DNA from: Acidiferrobacteraceae bacterium
GTDB lineage: Bacteria; Pseudomonadota; Gammaproteobacteria; Arenicellales; UBA868
Length of the DNA stretch: 64,000 nucleotides
Assembly (NCBI GenBank): GCA_002721105.1
Contig: PBJL01000011.1
Location: forward strand, 55,324-119,323
Direction of reading: 5' to 3'
Position numbers and translations under genes: made by a program
The notes under the pieces: model-generated
Seen by the model: only the letters and a program-made list of their open reading frames with translations
What the model was told of the DNA's origin: nothing
Databases searched by the model: none
Part shown: in pieces, positions 26,455 to 37,586 of the stretch
Numbering within the stretch: the first letter of the stretch is position 1
How the letters are laid out: each line of letters starts with the position of its first letter

Positions 26455-27465
26455 CTATTTATCGAGTCTACGCTCAAGCGATTTTAAACGGCGCACAATA
26501 TTATCAAGCTGGCGAAACCTCACAATACTGCGCTTCCAAGGCTGGCTTAGCATCAGCCCAGTTCCAGATGAAAATGTGCCAGGCAACTTGATAGATGTAG
26601 TGACTGAAGTCATTGTCGTAATGTGTACGTCATCGACAATTGTGATGTTGTCCGCAACTCCGACCCCGCCAGCCAAAGTACAAAATCGACCAATAACCAC
26701 GCTGCCTGCGATGCCAACACAGCCTGCGATTCCGGTATGATCCCCAATCTCACAGTTGTGAGCAATTTGTACTAAATTGTCGATTACTACGCCGTTACCT
26801 ATTTTAGTATCACCGAGGCTACCGCGATCGATAGTTGTATTAGCTCCGACTTGCACATCATCTCCAATAATCAATCTACCTAATTGCGGTACTCTAATCC
26901 ATTTTTCTTCCTTCCAAACATTGCCAAAACCATCGCTACCTAAAACTGCTCCGCTTTGCACGATGCAACGTTCGCCAATTGATACAGCATGGTAAAGTAC
27001 AGTATTTGCAAAAAGGCGAGTATCCTCACCGATTGAAGAGTCTTCTGAGATGACACAACCAGGTCCTATTATTACTCCCGAACCAAGATGAACGCCATTT
27101 TCAATAATGCAGTTAGCGCCTATAGAGACAGATTCGTCAATATCGGCATTCGATGCGACAACTGCAGTTGGATGTATGCCAGCTGTGTGCAAAGGAGGGC
27201 GATTGAATAATTGAGCAGCTTGCGCGTACCCAACATATGGATCGGAACATATAATCGCGGAGCCATCCCACGCATCAATATCACTTTTTCTTAAAATAAC
27301 CGCACCAGCATGACTTTCCGACAATTGCAATCGAAACCTCGGATTGGCAACAAATGTCAATTGATTAGCTCTAGCAGTGCGTATAGGAGCTAAACTATCA
27401 ATCTCGACATCTCCATCACCCTGACAATATCCATCAATAGCATTCGCAATGTCTCTCAGTTTCAT
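26455..27465 (-). CDS. lpxD: UDP-3-O-(3-hydroxymyristoyl)glucosamine N-acyltransferase
   Basis: A 336-residue lipid A enzyme. An N-terminal uridine-binding domain precedes a long left-handed beta-helix of hexapeptide repeats (residues about 100-280) and a C-terminal helix. The catalytic H236 is in QIAHNCEIG (H239 in E. coli), and GSDGFGN is conserved. The ATG at 27465 ([10 protein letters not shown]) is chosen; the frame stays open to 27495. Unusually it stands alone, away from bamA-skp-fabZ-lpxA, with which lpxD normally travels. Confidence 0.94.
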   Translation of the reverse strand: MKLRDIANAIDGYCQGDGDVEIDSLAPIRTARANQLTFVANPRFRLQLSESHAGAVILRKSDIDAWDGSAIICSDPYVGYAQAAQLFNRPPLHTAGIHPTAVVASNADIDESVSIGANCIIENGVHLGSGVIIGPGCVISEDSSIGEDTRLFANTVLYHAVSIGERCIVQSGAVLGSDGFGNVWKEEKWIRVPQLGRLIIGDDVQVGANTTIDRGSLGDTKIGNGVVIDNLVQIAHNCEIGDHTGIAGCVGIAGSVVIGRFCTLAGGVGVADNITIVDDVHITTMTSVTTSIKLPGTFSSGTGLMLSQPWKRSIVRFRQLDNIVRRLKSLERRLDK

Positions 27466-27628
27466 ATCATTATTTCTCAGTAGATAGCCGATCAATCACT
27501 ATATAACAGTGTTCATTGTACTGCTTCACAATGCTATTGCACATTAACGTTAACTAAATTACTAATTTAGACTTCCGTTAGTGTATCCTCAAAGAGCCCA
27601 AAATCTATAAGTAAAGGAAAAATCATAC

Positions 27629-28390
27629 ATGAAGCTAGAAAATCAAGTTGCTGTCATTAGCGGTGCCGCACAGGGAATAGGGCTCGCTATCGCTAAATTA
27701 TTCGCAGCTGAAGGAGCGCGAGTAATGCTTCTAGACGTTAATTATCCCATTGGATCTAAAACTGCGTCAAAGATAATAAACGCTGAATTCTTTACCTGTG
27801 ACGTATCGCAAAAAATAGAAGTGAATAACACTGTTGAAATGATCTTTGATGCATATGGAAAAATCGATATTTGTGTAAATAACGCGGCCATACTCCGTAG
27901 CGGTCATATACTAGAAATCAGTGAAGAGGATTTTGACAATGTCATTGCTGTTAATTTAAAAGGAGCTTTTTTGCTTAGCCAGGCAACCGCGCGCCACATG
28001 GTTAAGGCAGGGCATGGTAGCATCGTAAATATGTCGTCTGTTAACGGTGTGATGACAATTCCAACGATCTTGCCTTATAACGTATCAAAGGGTGGGCTTG
28101 ATCAATTAACAAGGGTTATGGCTGTTGGTCTTGCGAAACATGGTGTTCGAGTCAATGCAATTGGCCCAGGAAGCATAATGACCGATATGCTGAAACAAGT
28201 CATGACCGACGAAGAAAAACGGCATGCTATTCTATCTCGAACGCCCATGGAAAGATGTGGTACCGTCGAAGAAATTGCTAACATTGCGTTATTCTTGGCT
28301 TCAGATGATTCCTCTTATATAACAGGTGAATGCATTTACGCGGATGGAGGGCGCCTTGGACTCAACTACACAGTTCCAGTGACAGGCTAA
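27629..28390 (+). CDS. short-chain dehydrogenase/reductase
   Basis: A 253-residue classical SDR. The cofactor motif is GAAQGIG (residues 12-18), NNAA is at 84-87, and the catalytic residues are S136 or S137, Y150 and K154 (YNVSK). The ending, ITGECIYADGG, is typical of FabG-like and glucose-dehydrogenase-like members. D36 after the second strand favours NAD(H). It is monocistronic with a good AGGAAAA ribosome site before the ATG. Substrate unknown. Confidence 0.9.
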   Translation: MKLENQVAVISGAAQGIGLAIAKLFAAEGARVMLLDVNYPIGSKTASKIINAEFFTCDVSQKIEVNNTVEMIFDAYGKIDICVNNAAILRSGHILEISEEDFDNVIAVNLKGAFLLSQATARHMVKAGHGSIVNMSSVNGVMTIPTILPYNVSKGGLDQLTRVMAVGLAKHGVRVNAIGPGSIMTDMLKQVMTDEEKRHAILSRTPMERCGTVEEIANIALFLASDDSSYITGECIYADGGRLGLNYTVPVTG

Positions 28391-28427
28391 TTTGGCACAT
28401 TTTGTCTAACGCTTCTGCTAAAGTTTT

Positions 28428-29156
28428 TTACGCTTTAGCTTCTTTCAAGATTCTAGAATTAAGAGTTTTTGCTATCTCTTTCTGAATAGTTTCCGCTGAC
28501 ACAGAGGGATTTTTTGAATCTCGTATAGGTCGACCAACTACGATATAGTCAGCACCATCATGAAATGCTTGGCTTACAGTAACAGTGCGTTTTTGATCAT
28601 CCCTGTTATCAATAGGCCTAATGCCTGGAACAACTATTATTATATCTCCATTTAAATGCTTTCTAATAATACTTGTTTCATGCCCAGAAGCAACAACGCC
28701 CACACAGCCATGCTCTACAGCCCGTCTTGCACGAGAACAAACTAGGTCGTCTACATCGCATTTAAAACCTAAATCATCCAAATCTCCTCGATCGAGACTA
28801 GTGAGCGCGGTAACAGCAAGAACTCCAACATCGCCCATCACTTCCGTTGCCGCCTGCAACATCGAATCATTCCCGTGCACTGTAGTAAAAGTTATATTCA
28901 AGCCTTGCAGTTGCTGCATTGCTCGCGCCACAGTTGCAGGCACATCGAAAAATTTTAAATCGACAAATATCTTTTTATTTTTATCGCTTAACCAAGCTAA
29001 AAATTCAAAAACATCGCCACTAAGGAATAGTTCTAAACCAACTTTATAGAAACAAACCTTGTCTCCAAGCAGAGCTACAAGATCTCTTGCTTCGTTGATA
29101 GATGGTACATCAAGAGCCACAATAAGCCTTTCATTAGATGGAACTGTTGATGTCAT
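28428..29156 (-). CDS. pyrF: orotidine 5'-phosphate decarboxylase
   Basis: The last enzyme of UMP synthesis, 242 residues. The catalytic charged network is in the DLKFFDVPATV motif (D66, K68, D71). The start VALDVPS and the end GRPIRDSKNP are conserved. It follows gltD by 24 bp in the gltB-gltD-pyrF run on the minus strand, so co-transcription with glutamate synthase is likely. Confidence 0.96.
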   Translation of the reverse strand: MTSTVPSNERLIVALDVPSINEARDLVALLGDKVCFYKVGLELFLSGDVFEFLAWLSDKNKKIFVDLKFFDVPATVARAMQQLQGLNITFTTVHGNDSMLQAATEVMGDVGVLAVTALTSLDRGDLDDLGFKCDVDDLVCSRARRAVEHGCVGVVASGHETSIIRKHLNGDIIIVVPGIRPIDNRDDQKRTVTVSQAFHDGADYIVVGRPIRDSKNPSVSAETIQKEIAKTLNSRILKEAKA

Positions 29157-29180
29157 ATCATTAAATCAAATTTTATCCGT

Positions 29181-30686
29181 TCAATTTAACTCTTGGACAT
29201 ACCTATTGATGAATTTCGCAGCTCCACGACCCTCGTTTATCGCCCATACTACAAGTGATTGACCTCTGCGACAATCACCAGCCACAAAAACACCTGCCTG
29301 ATTAGACTCGTAACTATCGACATTAGCGAGATAATTTGTCCGTTGATCATATTCCAACTGTAAATCATCAGATATTGCATGTTCCGGTCCAAGAAACCCC
29401 ATAGACAACAAAATCATGTCGCAATCCCAAATTTCTTCAGATCCAACTATCTCGGTGAACGGAGCATCGTCCGTTGGGCAGTTCCAATCTATACGGATGG
29501 TTCGTATTCCCTTAACCCATCCCTGATCATCTCCTATGAATTCTTTCGATAACAAACAATAAGACCGTGGATCTTCTCCTGATCTAGCTGCTGCTTCAAT
29601 ATGCGAATACTCTTTTCTATAAATTAATGGCCATTTTGGCCAAGGATTGTTAGAGGCTCTATCTAATGGAGGCTCTCCCAACAATTCAAAATTAGCGACA
29701 TTTTTGCAATTTTGTCGCAGAGCAGTACCAATACAATCAGCTCCGGTATCTCCTCCTCCAATAACAATAACTCTTCGCCCACGCGCTGATAAGGATAATG
29801 CTTTTCCATCTAACATATCTTTAGTACTACGAGTCAAATAATCCATCGCGAAATGGATGCCATCGAGCGATCGTCCTTTGATTGGGAGATCTCGTGCTAC
29901 TGTAGAACCTGTAGTTAGTAACAGTGCATCATGTTTTGCACGCAGCTCCTCTATGGGTAAACAGTTAACATTGACTCCGCTATCTTTTAGAATTTCCAAC
30001 AAATGATCCTTCTCATGCACTCTTTTTTTACCGATATTCGTGTGGGTAACAAATTCAACACCCGATTGCCTTAAAAGATCAACACGACGGTCTATCACGT
30101 CTTGTTGGAGCTTCATATTTGGGATGCCATAAGTCAATAAACCTCCGATACGATCGGCTCTTTCGAATACAGTTACATGATGACCTAGCTTGTTTAGCTC
30201 ATCGGCCGCAGCTAATCCAGCCGGGCCTGATCCAACTATTGCGATTTTTTTTCCAGTACGATTCAGAGGTTGTTTCGGCTGGATCCAACCCTCTTGAAAT
30301 CCTCTGTCAACAATAGCATTTTCAATATTTTTAATCGTTACTGGAGGGTCAGTAATTCCAAGCACGCAAGCCCCCTCGCACGGTGCTGGGCACACTTTTC
30401 CTGTAAATTCAGGAAAATTATTAGTTTCTTCAAGACGCAGTAAAGCCTGATGCCAATCACCTCGATATACCAAATGATTCCATTCTGGGATAAGGTTATC
30501 GATTGGGCAACCATCTCCAGACTGACAGAAGGGAACACCGCAATCCATACACCTCGCACCCTGCTCTTCCATTTGTGATGGTAATGGAGCAGTTGAGATA
30601 TCTTGAAAATCTTTTAGTCGAACTAACGGATCACGGTATGGCACTATAGCGCGATCGAGTTCCATAAATCCTTTTGGTTTACCCAT
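29181..30686 (-). CDS. gltD: glutamate synthase (NADPH) small subunit
   Basis: A 501-residue flavoprotein that passes electrons from NADPH to the GltB subunit. The N-terminal cysteines for [4Fe-4S] binding are C46, C49, C54 and C60 (CMDCGVPFCQ...C), with a second group in VCPAPCEGAC. The FAD motif VGSGPAGLAAADEL and the NADPH motif VIGGGDTGADC follow. The gene starts 7 bp after gltB. Length and order are standard. Confidence 0.96.
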   Translation of the reverse strand: MGKPKGFMELDRAIVPYRDPLVRLKDFQDISTAPLPSQMEEQGARCMDCGVPFCQSGDGCPIDNLIPEWNHLVYRGDWHQALLRLEETNNFPEFTGKVCPAPCEGACVLGITDPPVTIKNIENAIVDRGFQEGWIQPKQPLNRTGKKIAIVGSGPAGLAAADELNKLGHHVTVFERADRIGGLLTYGIPNMKLQQDVIDRRVDLLRQSGVEFVTHTNIGKKRVHEKDHLLEILKDSGVNVNCLPIEELRAKHDALLLTTGSTVARDLPIKGRSLDGIHFAMDYLTRSTKDMLDGKALSLSARGRRVIVIGGGDTGADCIGTALRQNCKNVANFELLGEPPLDRASNNPWPKWPLIYRKEYSHIEAAARSGEDPRSYCLLSKEFIGDDQGWVKGIRTIRIDWNCPTDDAPFTEIVGSEEIWDCDMILLSMGFLGPEHAISDDLQLEYDQRTNYLANVDSYESNQAGVFVAGDCRRGQSLVVWAINEGRGAAKFINRYVQELN

Positions 30687-30693
30687 AAGTCAA

Positions 30694-33600
30694 TTAGCCA
30701 CTGCGATTTGATACATTAGAAAGTATTTTTTTATACTCAGTCGGAATGACTCTCCTAAATTGAGTGATCTCTGTCATCCAGTTTTCCAAAATTCGGCGCG
30801 CGATAGAAGATTTTGTTGAATCGAAATGCTGGTGAATTATATTCTTAAGCTTCTCTACATCAGAGTCTGCTTCTAAGACAGGTTCTAAACTAACCATCTC
30901 TGTATTAACGTTGTCTAAAAAAGAGTCTGTCTTTGTCGCATAAACATAAGCTATACCACCAGACATGCCTGCGCCAAAATTCCGACCGATAGGTCCTAAT
31001 ATTACTACGGTGCCACCAGTCATATACTCACAGCCGTGATCCCCCAAACCTTCAACAACTGCTGTTGCACCACTATTGCGAATACAAAAACGCTCAGCCG
31101 CCATACCTCGAAAAAAAGCTGTCCCACTAGTGGCGCCATATAAAACAACATTTCCTACAATAATGTTTTCTTCGGGACGAAAATCACTAACCGTAGGCGG
31201 ATAAACAATTACTTTTCCACCAGATAATCCCTTGCCTACATAATCATTTGCATCACCTTCAAGCTCTAGTGTGACTCCATGCGCTAGCCATGCACCAAAG
31301 CTCTGACCCGCTGAACCATTAAACCTTACATGAATCGTGTCATCAGGCAAGCCTTTCTCGCCTCTTATTTTAACAATTTCATGGCTGAGCATCGTACCAA
31401 CAGTTCTATCTATATTGGTAATAGGTAACTCAATGTTTACAGCTTCACCACTTTCTAATGCTGGTCGCGCTAATTCAATTAAATATGTCTTGTCAATAAT
31501 ATTTTCTAATTCATGCTGCTGACTAATTTGCTTAAACACTCCGACATCATCATGGAGCTTTCTTGCAGGTTTGAGAATAGCGCTCAAATCTAACCCATCA
31601 ACTTTAGGATTCTTGAAGCCAGTATCGGATTTTAGAAGATCTGATCTACCTATCATATCTTGAAAAGTAACAAAACCTAGACTCGCCATAATTTCTCTTA
31701 CTTCTTCAGCTACTTGAAAAAAATAGGTGACAACATGTTCCGGCTTACCACTAAACTTTTTGCGTAACACCGGGTCTTGGGTAGCGATACCCACCGGACA
31801 GGTATTAAGGTGACACTTTCTCATCATTATGCAACCAAGCGCAATCAATGGTGCCGTAGAAAATCCAATTTCCTCCGCTCCTAACAGGGCGGCTATAACA
31901 ACATCCCGACCTGTTTTCATACCGCCATCAGTCTGTAAAACTACCCGACTTCGTAAATCGTTCATAACCAAGGTTTGATGCGTTTCCGCAATTCCAAGCT
32001 CCCAAGGTAGTCCTGCATGCTTAATGCTAGTTAATGGAGATGCCCCCGTGCCGCCGCTATCTCCAGAAATCACGATTTGATCAGCATGTGCTTTAACAAC
32101 GCCAGCCGCTATAGTTCCGACACCCACTTCAGAGACAAGCTTGACACTTATTCTTGCTAGCGGATTAGCATTCTTTAGATCGTAAATCAGCTGTGCCAGA
32201 TCCTCAATGGAATAAATATCATGATGTGGCGGTGGACTAATCAAACCCACTCCCGGTATTGAATATCTGACTCTAGCTATCGACTCATCTACTTTTGAGC
32301 CCGGCAATTCTCCTCCCTCACCAGGTTTAGCACCTTGCGCAATCTTTATCTGTATTTCATCAGCATTAGTGAGATACCAAGCCGTCACACCGAAACGTCC
32401 AGATGCAACTTGCTTGATTGCAGATCGCTTTGAATCTCCATTATCCATAACTTCAAACCTTGCTGGATCCTCCCCACCCTCGCCGGTATTACTTTTACCC
32501 CCTAAACGATTCATAGCGATTGCCAACGTTTCATGGGCCTCTGGTGATATAGACCCGAAACTCATTGCTCCTGTGCAGAATCTTTTCACAATAGTAGAGG
32601 CAGGCTCAACTTCATTAAGTTCAATCTTATTCGCTTTATCCCAACAAAAATTCATTAACTCTCGTAAATTTCCAACTTCCTTTTTTTCCGAATTCTCAAC
32701 GTTGAGAATTCGTTTTCTTGATGCTCTATTGTTTTGCATTGCCGCTGTTTGGAGAATTGAAATGGTTTCTGGATCCCAACCATGTTTTCGACCACCTGGC
32801 CTCCAGTGGTATTCACCGGGATTTGGGAGAGATGTTTGCGATAAATTCGGTTGGCGAGGATATCCTAGCTCGTGACGTCGTATCATTTCGTTAGCAATTA
32901 CATCAAAGCCGATGCCTTGAATCCTGCTAGCCGTATGGGTAAAAGCATAGTCAATTACTTCATCCCTCACGCCAACTGCCTCAAAAATTTGAGCACCCTT
33001 GTATGACTGTAAAGTGGAAATACCCATTTTCCCCATGACCTTAAGAAGACCTTTTGAAACGCCCTTTCGGTATGCAGTTACTACTAGAACTTCATTATGT
33101 AAATGATCTGGAAGCATTTTTTCCTGTTGGGCATGCCGAAGTACTTCATACGCCAAATATGGATTTATTGCATCAACGCCATACCCGATTAGCAACGAAT
33201 GGTGATGTACTTCGCTAGCTTCACCAGTCTCTACAATTAGCCCAATTTGGGTTCTTTTTGCCCTTCGAACCAAGTGCTGATGCACCGAACTTGCAGCAAG
33301 AAACATACTGACTGCAGGTCTATCAGCTTCAACATTTCGATCTGAAAGAATGACAATACTATATCCAGCATCTACTGCCGATTCGGCATCAGAGCAGATC
33401 TTCTTAAGCATCTTTAATAAGTTTTTAGAATTCCTCCCACGCTCGAAAGTGATATCGATTACACAAGTACGCCAATCGCCATGCTGAATTTCACGAATAG
33501 AATATAACTCCTGATTTGTGAGTATAGGATTTTCAATCAATAATCTATTGCAATTCTCTTCTAAAGCATTCAAAATATTTTTTTCCGGCCCTACATAGCA

Positions 33601-35241
33601 TGCTAAGGACATAACAACATTCTCTCTAATCGAGTCAATCGCTGGATTCGTTACCTGAGCAAACAACTGTCGAAAGTAGTCATAGAGCATCCGTGATTGG
33701 TCTGTAAGACAGGCTAAAGCTGAATCGTTTCCCATCGACCCAACAGGATCACGGACGTCAGTTACTATTGGGATTAACATAAGTTCAACTGATTCACGAG
33801 TGTAACCAAAAGCGCGTAATTTAGATAATAAAGCCTGTGCATTTAAAAGAGGAGGTAGATCAACATCTCTTGCAATCTGAGGCATAGTTATCCGTTGCCG
33901 TTCCAACCAATCTCTGTATGGTTTTTCTCGTGCTTGATTTTCTTTTAGTTCACCATCGGGAACTAATCTTTTATTTTTGAAATCTACTAAGAACATACGC
34001 CCTGGTTGAAGTCGTCCTTTTTCTAGGACTCTTTCAGGCTCTATCGGCAGTACACCGACTTCGCTTGCCATAATTACCCGATCATCGTTGGTAATGTAAT
34101 ATCGACTGGGACGTAATCCATTACGATCAAGTATGGCACCAATATAATGTCCATCTGTGAAAACAATTGAAGAAGGCCCGTCCCATGGCTCCATTAAAGT
34201 TGATTGATACTCATAAAATGACTTCTTTAACTCGTCCATCGTATAGTGCTTCTGCCAAGCTTCAGGAATCATTGTCATCATAGCTCCAGGCAATGTCCTG
34301 CCATCCATTAGCAAAAACTCGAGCACATTGTCAAAACTTCCTGAGTCTGAGCAATCTGGCTCAACAATAGGGAATAACTTTTTTAAGGTGTCGCCGAAGG
34401 TATCACTTTTCATGACACCTTCCCGAGCCCGCATCCAATTTACATTACCGCGCAGAGTATTAATCTCACCATTATGAGCCATTAGTCTCTGAGGCTGAGC
34501 ACGATCCCAACTAGGAAACGTATTAGTAGAAAATCTAGAATGAAACATAGCCAGATGACTTTCATAATCAATATCAGTTAAATCTGGAAAATAAGGCATT
34601 AACTGTGAAGTTCGTAACATACCCTTGTATACAATGAGCATGCTAGATAACGAACAAATATAAAACATATCTCGTTGGTTTAGCGATTTATCTGTTCTTA
34701 ATTGGTGAGTCGCGCGCTTCCTGATGATATAAAGAATTCGCTCAAATTCATGCTGCAATAACTCGCTTGATGCCGCAACAATTACTTGTTCCATGTGAGG
34801 CTCCGAAGCAGTAGCGATTGCACCTAACTTGGCACGATCAGGTCGAACTGGAACCTGACGCCAACAAATTAGTCGCTGATTTTGATCCAAAATAATCTGC
34901 TCGATCACTTCACGACACTTTTTTCGCTCTGCAGGATCGCGAGGAAGAAATACTATACCGGCACCAAAAGTACCCGGTGGAGGTAAAGTCTCACCGCATT
35001 GTTCTGTGATAACGCGCCTAAAAAAACGATCTGGCAAGGCAGTCAAAATACCCGCGCCATCTCCAGTGTTTTCCTCGGCACCAACCGCGCCTCTGTGATC
35101 CATACTTTGCAGTGCCTTAGAAGCATCATTCAGTATTGAATGACTTTTTTTTCCCTTGATATGCGCAACAAAACCAACGCCACAACTTTCGTGCTCAAAC
35201 GCTGGATCATAAAGGCCTATTCTTTCTGGTCTTCTAATCAT
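30694..35241 (-). CDS. gltB: glutamate synthase (NADPH) large subunit
   Basis: A 1515-residue enzyme that makes glutamate from 2-oxoglutarate and glutamine. The N-terminal nucleophile is C20 in ESCGVGF, exposed by removal of a 19-residue propeptide. The amidotransferase domain is followed by the FMN-binding synthase domain with the [3Fe-4S] cysteines in [15 protein letters not shown], and by the C-terminal glutamine-glutamate beta-helix ([14 protein letters not shown]). Full length and uninterrupted. It leads the gltB-gltD-pyrF run. Confidence 0.97.
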   Translation of the reverse strand: MIRRPERIGLYDPAFEHESCGVGFVAHIKGKKSHSILNDASKALQSMDHRGAVGAEENTGDGAGILTALPDRFFRRVITEQCGETLPPPGTFGAGIVFLPRDPAERKKCREVIEQIILDQNQRLICWRQVPVRPDRAKLGAIATASEPHMEQVIVAASSELLQHEFERILYIIRKRATHQLRTDKSLNQRDMFYICSLSSMLIVYKGMLRTSQLMPYFPDLTDIDYESHLAMFHSRFSTNTFPSWDRAQPQRLMAHNGEINTLRGNVNWMRAREGVMKSDTFGDTLKKLFPIVEPDCSDSGSFDNVLEFLLMDGRTLPGAMMTMIPEAWQKHYTMDELKKSFYEYQSTLMEPWDGPSSIVFTDGHYIGAILDRNGLRPSRYYITNDDRVIMASEVGVLPIEPERVLEKGRLQPGRMFLVDFKNKRLVPDGELKENQAREKPYRDWLERQRITMPQIARDVDLPPLLNAQALLSKLRAFGYTRESVELMLIPIVTDVRDPVGSMGNDSALACLTDQSRMLYDYFRQLFAQVTNPAIDSIRENVVMSLACYVGPEKNILNALEENCNRLLIENPILTNQELYSIREIQHGDWRTCVIDITFERGRNSKNLLKMLKKICSDAESAVDAGYSIVILSDRNVEADRPAVSMFLAASSVHQHLVRRAKRTQIGLIVETGEASEVHHHSLLIGYGVDAINPYLAYEVLRHAQQEKMLPDHLHNEVLVVTAYRKGVSKGLLKVMGKMGISTLQSYKGAQIFEAVGVRDEVIDYAFTHTASRIQGIGFDVIANEMIRRHELGYPRQPNLSQTSLPNPGEYHWRPGGRKHGWDPETISILQTAAMQNNRASRKRILNVENSEKKEVGNLRELMNFCWDKANKIELNEVEPASTIVKRFCTGAMSFGSISPEAHETLAIAMNRLGGKSNTGEGGEDPARFEVMDNGDSKRSAIKQVASGRFGVTAWYLTNADEIQIKIAQGAKPGEGGELPGSKVDESIARVRYSIPGVGLISPPPHHDIYSIEDLAQLIYDLKNANPLARISVKLVSEVGVGTIAAGVVKAHADQIVISGDSGGTGASPLTSIKHAGLPWELGIAETHQTLVMNDLRSRVVLQTDGGMKTGRDVVIAALLGAEEIGFSTAPLIALGCIMMRKCHLNTCPVGIATQDPVLRKKFSGKPEHVVTYFFQVAEEVREIMASLGFVTFQDMIGRSDLLKSDTGFKNPKVDGLDLSAILKPARKLHDDVGVFKQISQQHELENIIDKTYLIELARPALESGEAVNIELPITNIDRTVGTMLSHEIVKIRGEKGLPDDTIHVRFNGSAGQSFGAWLAHGVTLELEGDANDYVGKGLSGGKVIVYPPTVSDFRPEENIIVGNVVLYGATSGTAFFRGMAAERFCIRNSGATAVVEGLGDHGCEYMTGGTVVILGPIGRNFGAGMSGGIAYVYATKTDSFLDNVNTEMVSLEPVLEADSDVEKLKNIIHQHFDSTKSSIARRILENWMTEITQFRRVIPTEYKKILSNVSNRSG

Positions 35242-35649
35242 TGTGATTTGATTATCTCTGCAAAAGCATATTCATTACGATTTACCGCTAAATCGACCCG
35301 GACAAACCTGGCAGCCTCGACAACTCAGTTGCATAGGTAGTGTCTCACTATCTATGCCTAACAGAATCTTAACAGTCATAGAATGCGTCATCTATGCGGG
35401 GGCCGGTACAATTCACATCATAATAGCCGGGAAATTAAGTATAGCTATAAGCCTTAAGCGGATTCAACTAATGGATGCAAAGTATGATTTAAATTCCTAA
35501 AAATCAAAGAGATCCCATAGGGGTCCTTGTTTCTATTTAGCCCCCACAAACTGCTTTTTTCGGTGTAAATTAGACGTAACAACACCTCATCGCATGCATT
35601 TTACTTTTTTGCTTTATCAAATAAGGCGTCAATCATACTATCCGGAAAG
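35242..35649. other. 408-base gap between gltB and aroB
   Basis: In many gammaproteobacteria a damX/SPOR gene sits here. None is visible. On the minus strand directly after aroB there is an 11-codon frame (MIDALFDKAKK) without ribosome site, too short to support. A weak short hairpin ATCCC/GGGGT near 35512-35524 is the only fold seen. The upstream promoter of gltB must lie here but no clear sigma-70 match stands out. Confidence 0.6.
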
Positions 35650-36726
35650 CTAAAAATTTGTATGAAATATAGAACTTAATACTTCGTCTGGATAGTCAGA
35701 GACAAGTTTTGCTCGACCGAGTGACTCCATCAGAACTAACCTTATTCTGCCATTTGAGACTTTTTTATCACGAGACATGTGGCGCATGAAAATCTCTTCG
35801 TTCATTTTTTTTGGAGGCATTGTTGGAAGATTAGCTCGCTTGAACAAATCAGAAATTCTAGTCACCTCATTATTTTTTAGCCATCCGAGTTTTTCTGACA
35901 TCCTTGCAGCCATTACAATCCCGACTGCTACTGCTTCGCCATGCAACCAATCAGTGTATGCAAACTCAGTTTCAATAGCATGACCAAACGTATGCCCTAA
36001 ATTCAGTAAGGCGCGCTCACCCGCCTCGCGCTCATCTGAAGCTACAATCTGGGCTTTTATATGACAACATTTAAGAATCGTGTCAGTTAGAGCTTGTTTT
36101 TCACAATTCAATAAACTTTCGATATGATCTGACAGCCAGTCAAAAAATTTAGGGTCTTGAATCAGTCCATATTTAATTACTTCTGCTAATCCAGCGGAAA
36201 GTTGGCGAGATTCCAGAGAACAAATAGTATCTATATCTGAAATTACACACTTCGGTTGGTGGAAAGCTCCTATCATATTTTTCCCTAGAGCATGGTTAAC
36301 ACCAGTCTTTCCTCCAACTGATGAATCTACCTGAGCGAGCAACGTGGTAGGTATTTGAACAAAGTCAACGCCGCGCTGAAAGCAAGAGGCGACAAACCCC
36401 GCTATATCGCCTACAACACCTCCTCCTAAAGCAATAACAGTAACAGAACGCCCAAAGGGGGCTTTCAACATAGTTTCTATTATGCTAGCAACTGTGTCGA
36501 GGCTTTTTTGTTCCTCCCCAACTGGTAAGATCTTAGAAACTACGTTATATCTAGATAACTGACCGACCACGGTTTCAAGATAGAGCCTTGCAACAGTTTC
36601 ATCGCTGATTATCATAACTTCAGATCCACCAATATATTTTCGAATCAACTCGCCATCAGACAATAGGCCTGAACCAACATAAATTGGGTAACTGCGATCT
36701 GATAGACTAACTTTTAGGATTGCCAT
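35650..36726 (-). CDS. aroB: 3-dehydroquinate synthase
   Basis: The second enzyme of the shikimate pathway, 358 residues, NAD- and zinc-dependent. Conserved segments are GGGVVGDIAGFVAS, the RGVDFVQIPTTLLAQVDSS stretch, GKTGVN, and the zinc histidines in LNLGHTFGHAIE and LHGEAVA. The start overlaps the end of aroK by 13 bp, so the two are translationally coupled in the usual aroK-aroB order. Confidence 0.97.
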   Translation of the reverse strand: MAILKVSLSDRSYPIYVGSGLLSDGELIRKYIGGSEVMIISDETVARLYLETVVGQLSRYNVVSKILPVGEEQKSLDTVASIIETMLKAPFGRSVTVIALGGGVVGDIAGFVASCFQRGVDFVQIPTTLLAQVDSSVGGKTGVNHALGKNMIGAFHQPKCVISDIDTICSLESRQLSAGLAEVIKYGLIQDPKFFDWLSDHIESLLNCEKQALTDTILKCCHIKAQIVASDEREAGERALLNLGHTFGHAIETEFAYTDWLHGEAVAVGIVMAARMSEKLGWLKNNEVTRISDLFKRANLPTMPPKKMNEEIFMRHMSRDKKVSNGRIRLVLMESLGRAKLVSDYPDEVLSSIFHTNF

Positions 36727-37241
36727 TTTTGACGTACCTCAGTCGCAATCTCTTCAGCAGCAAGATGTGGGGCCTGGTTGCCGGTCATATAAATAATATC
36801 CGCTTCTTGACGATAAAGGGACTCTCTTTCACTCATTAATTTTTCCAGTACATTTTTTCTGTTTTTGTTTCTAAGGAGCGGCCTGGTGTCGTTATTCTTG
36901 GTTCTTTCTAATTGCATCTCTACCGTTGCATAAAGATATATAACTAAACCGCTGTTTCGAAGCATGCGCCGATTCTCAACCTGCAATATCGATCCACCTC
37001 CGGTTGCTAAAACAATTCCTCGGCGATTTACTAATTCAGAGATAATCTGGGTTTCACGTTTTCGAAACCCAATATCACCCTCGATATCAAAAATGGTCAT
37101 AATGGAAACACCAGTTCTAGTCTCAATTTCTTTATCGGAATCAAGAAATTCAAGACCTAAAGTCTTAGCTAAAGACTTTCCTATTGTTGTCTTCCCTACA
37201 CCCATTGGACCAACCAAATAAACATTGTTTGTTCGGCTCAT
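36714..37241 (-). CDS. aroK: shikimate kinase
   Basis: A P-loop kinase of 175 residues that phosphorylates shikimate. The Walker A is GPMGVGKTT, followed by the shikimate-binding D in DSDKEIE and GGG near residue 80; the lid R is in TRPLL. A start at ATG 37241 (MSRTNNVYLVG) is chosen because GGGAG lies 12 bases upstream; the TTG at 37250 is too close to that site. It overlaps aroB by 13 bp. Confidence 0.95.
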   Translation of the reverse strand: MSRTNNVYLVGPMGVGKTTIGKSLAKTLGLEFLDSDKEIETRTGVSIMTIFDIEGDIGFRKRETQIISELVNRRGIVLATGGGSILQVENRRMLRNSGLVIYLYATVEMQLERTKNNDTRPLLRNKNRKNVLEKLMSERESLYRQEADIIYMTGNQAPHLAAEEIATEVRQKWQS

Positions 37242-37586
37242 GACAAACAACTACTCCCTAGATGAGGCGGTTGCAACTTATCAAATTCCATCACCCTGAT
37301 CAATGGCAAGATTCAAGAAGAACGGCGCCAACAACAGGACATGGCCCATAAACAAATTTGGCCTTCCAAACGCTTCCCCAATTTTTGTGCTTTTCCGGTA
37401 AAATTCGTTGCAAATCATTACGCAGCTAAAAAATTTTCGAACCTAAAACAGGTTTGACTATAAAATATGCTTTCCGCAACGCTTCGAACCACAAATGGTA
37501 ACGCAAAAAGGAATAGTTAGAATATTAAAATCATAGAAAACGCTAAAACAATAAATACGAACTATGCCTCCGCGCGAAGAATATAA
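37242..37586. other. 345-base gap between divergent aroK and mrcA; pilMNOPQ absent
   Basis: This is the position of the pilM-N-O-P-Q operon in Pseudomonas and many relatives (hofMNOPQ in E. coli). Only a short divergent promoter region is left here. No open frame of pil type is present on either strand. An AT-rich segment upstream of mrcA could hold its promoter, without a clear consensus match. Confidence 0.65.

Noticed and set aside
28417..28439. Inverted repeat GCTAAAG/CTTTAGC at the end of pyrF as a terminator
   Set aside because: It overlaps the pyrF stop codon, is AT-rich and has no T tract in the pyrF direction.
28621..29049. 142-codon open frame on the plus strand inside pyrF
   Set aside because: Antisense shadow; low-complexity serine/threonine composition.
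32369..32875. 168-codon open frame on the plus strand inside gltB
   Set aside because: It is antisense to a fully conserved gltB domain; its translation shows no motif and reflects codon bias of the coding strand.
35602..35640. Eleven-codon frame MIDALFDKAKK just after aroB
   Set aside because: No ribosome site and too short; may be chance.
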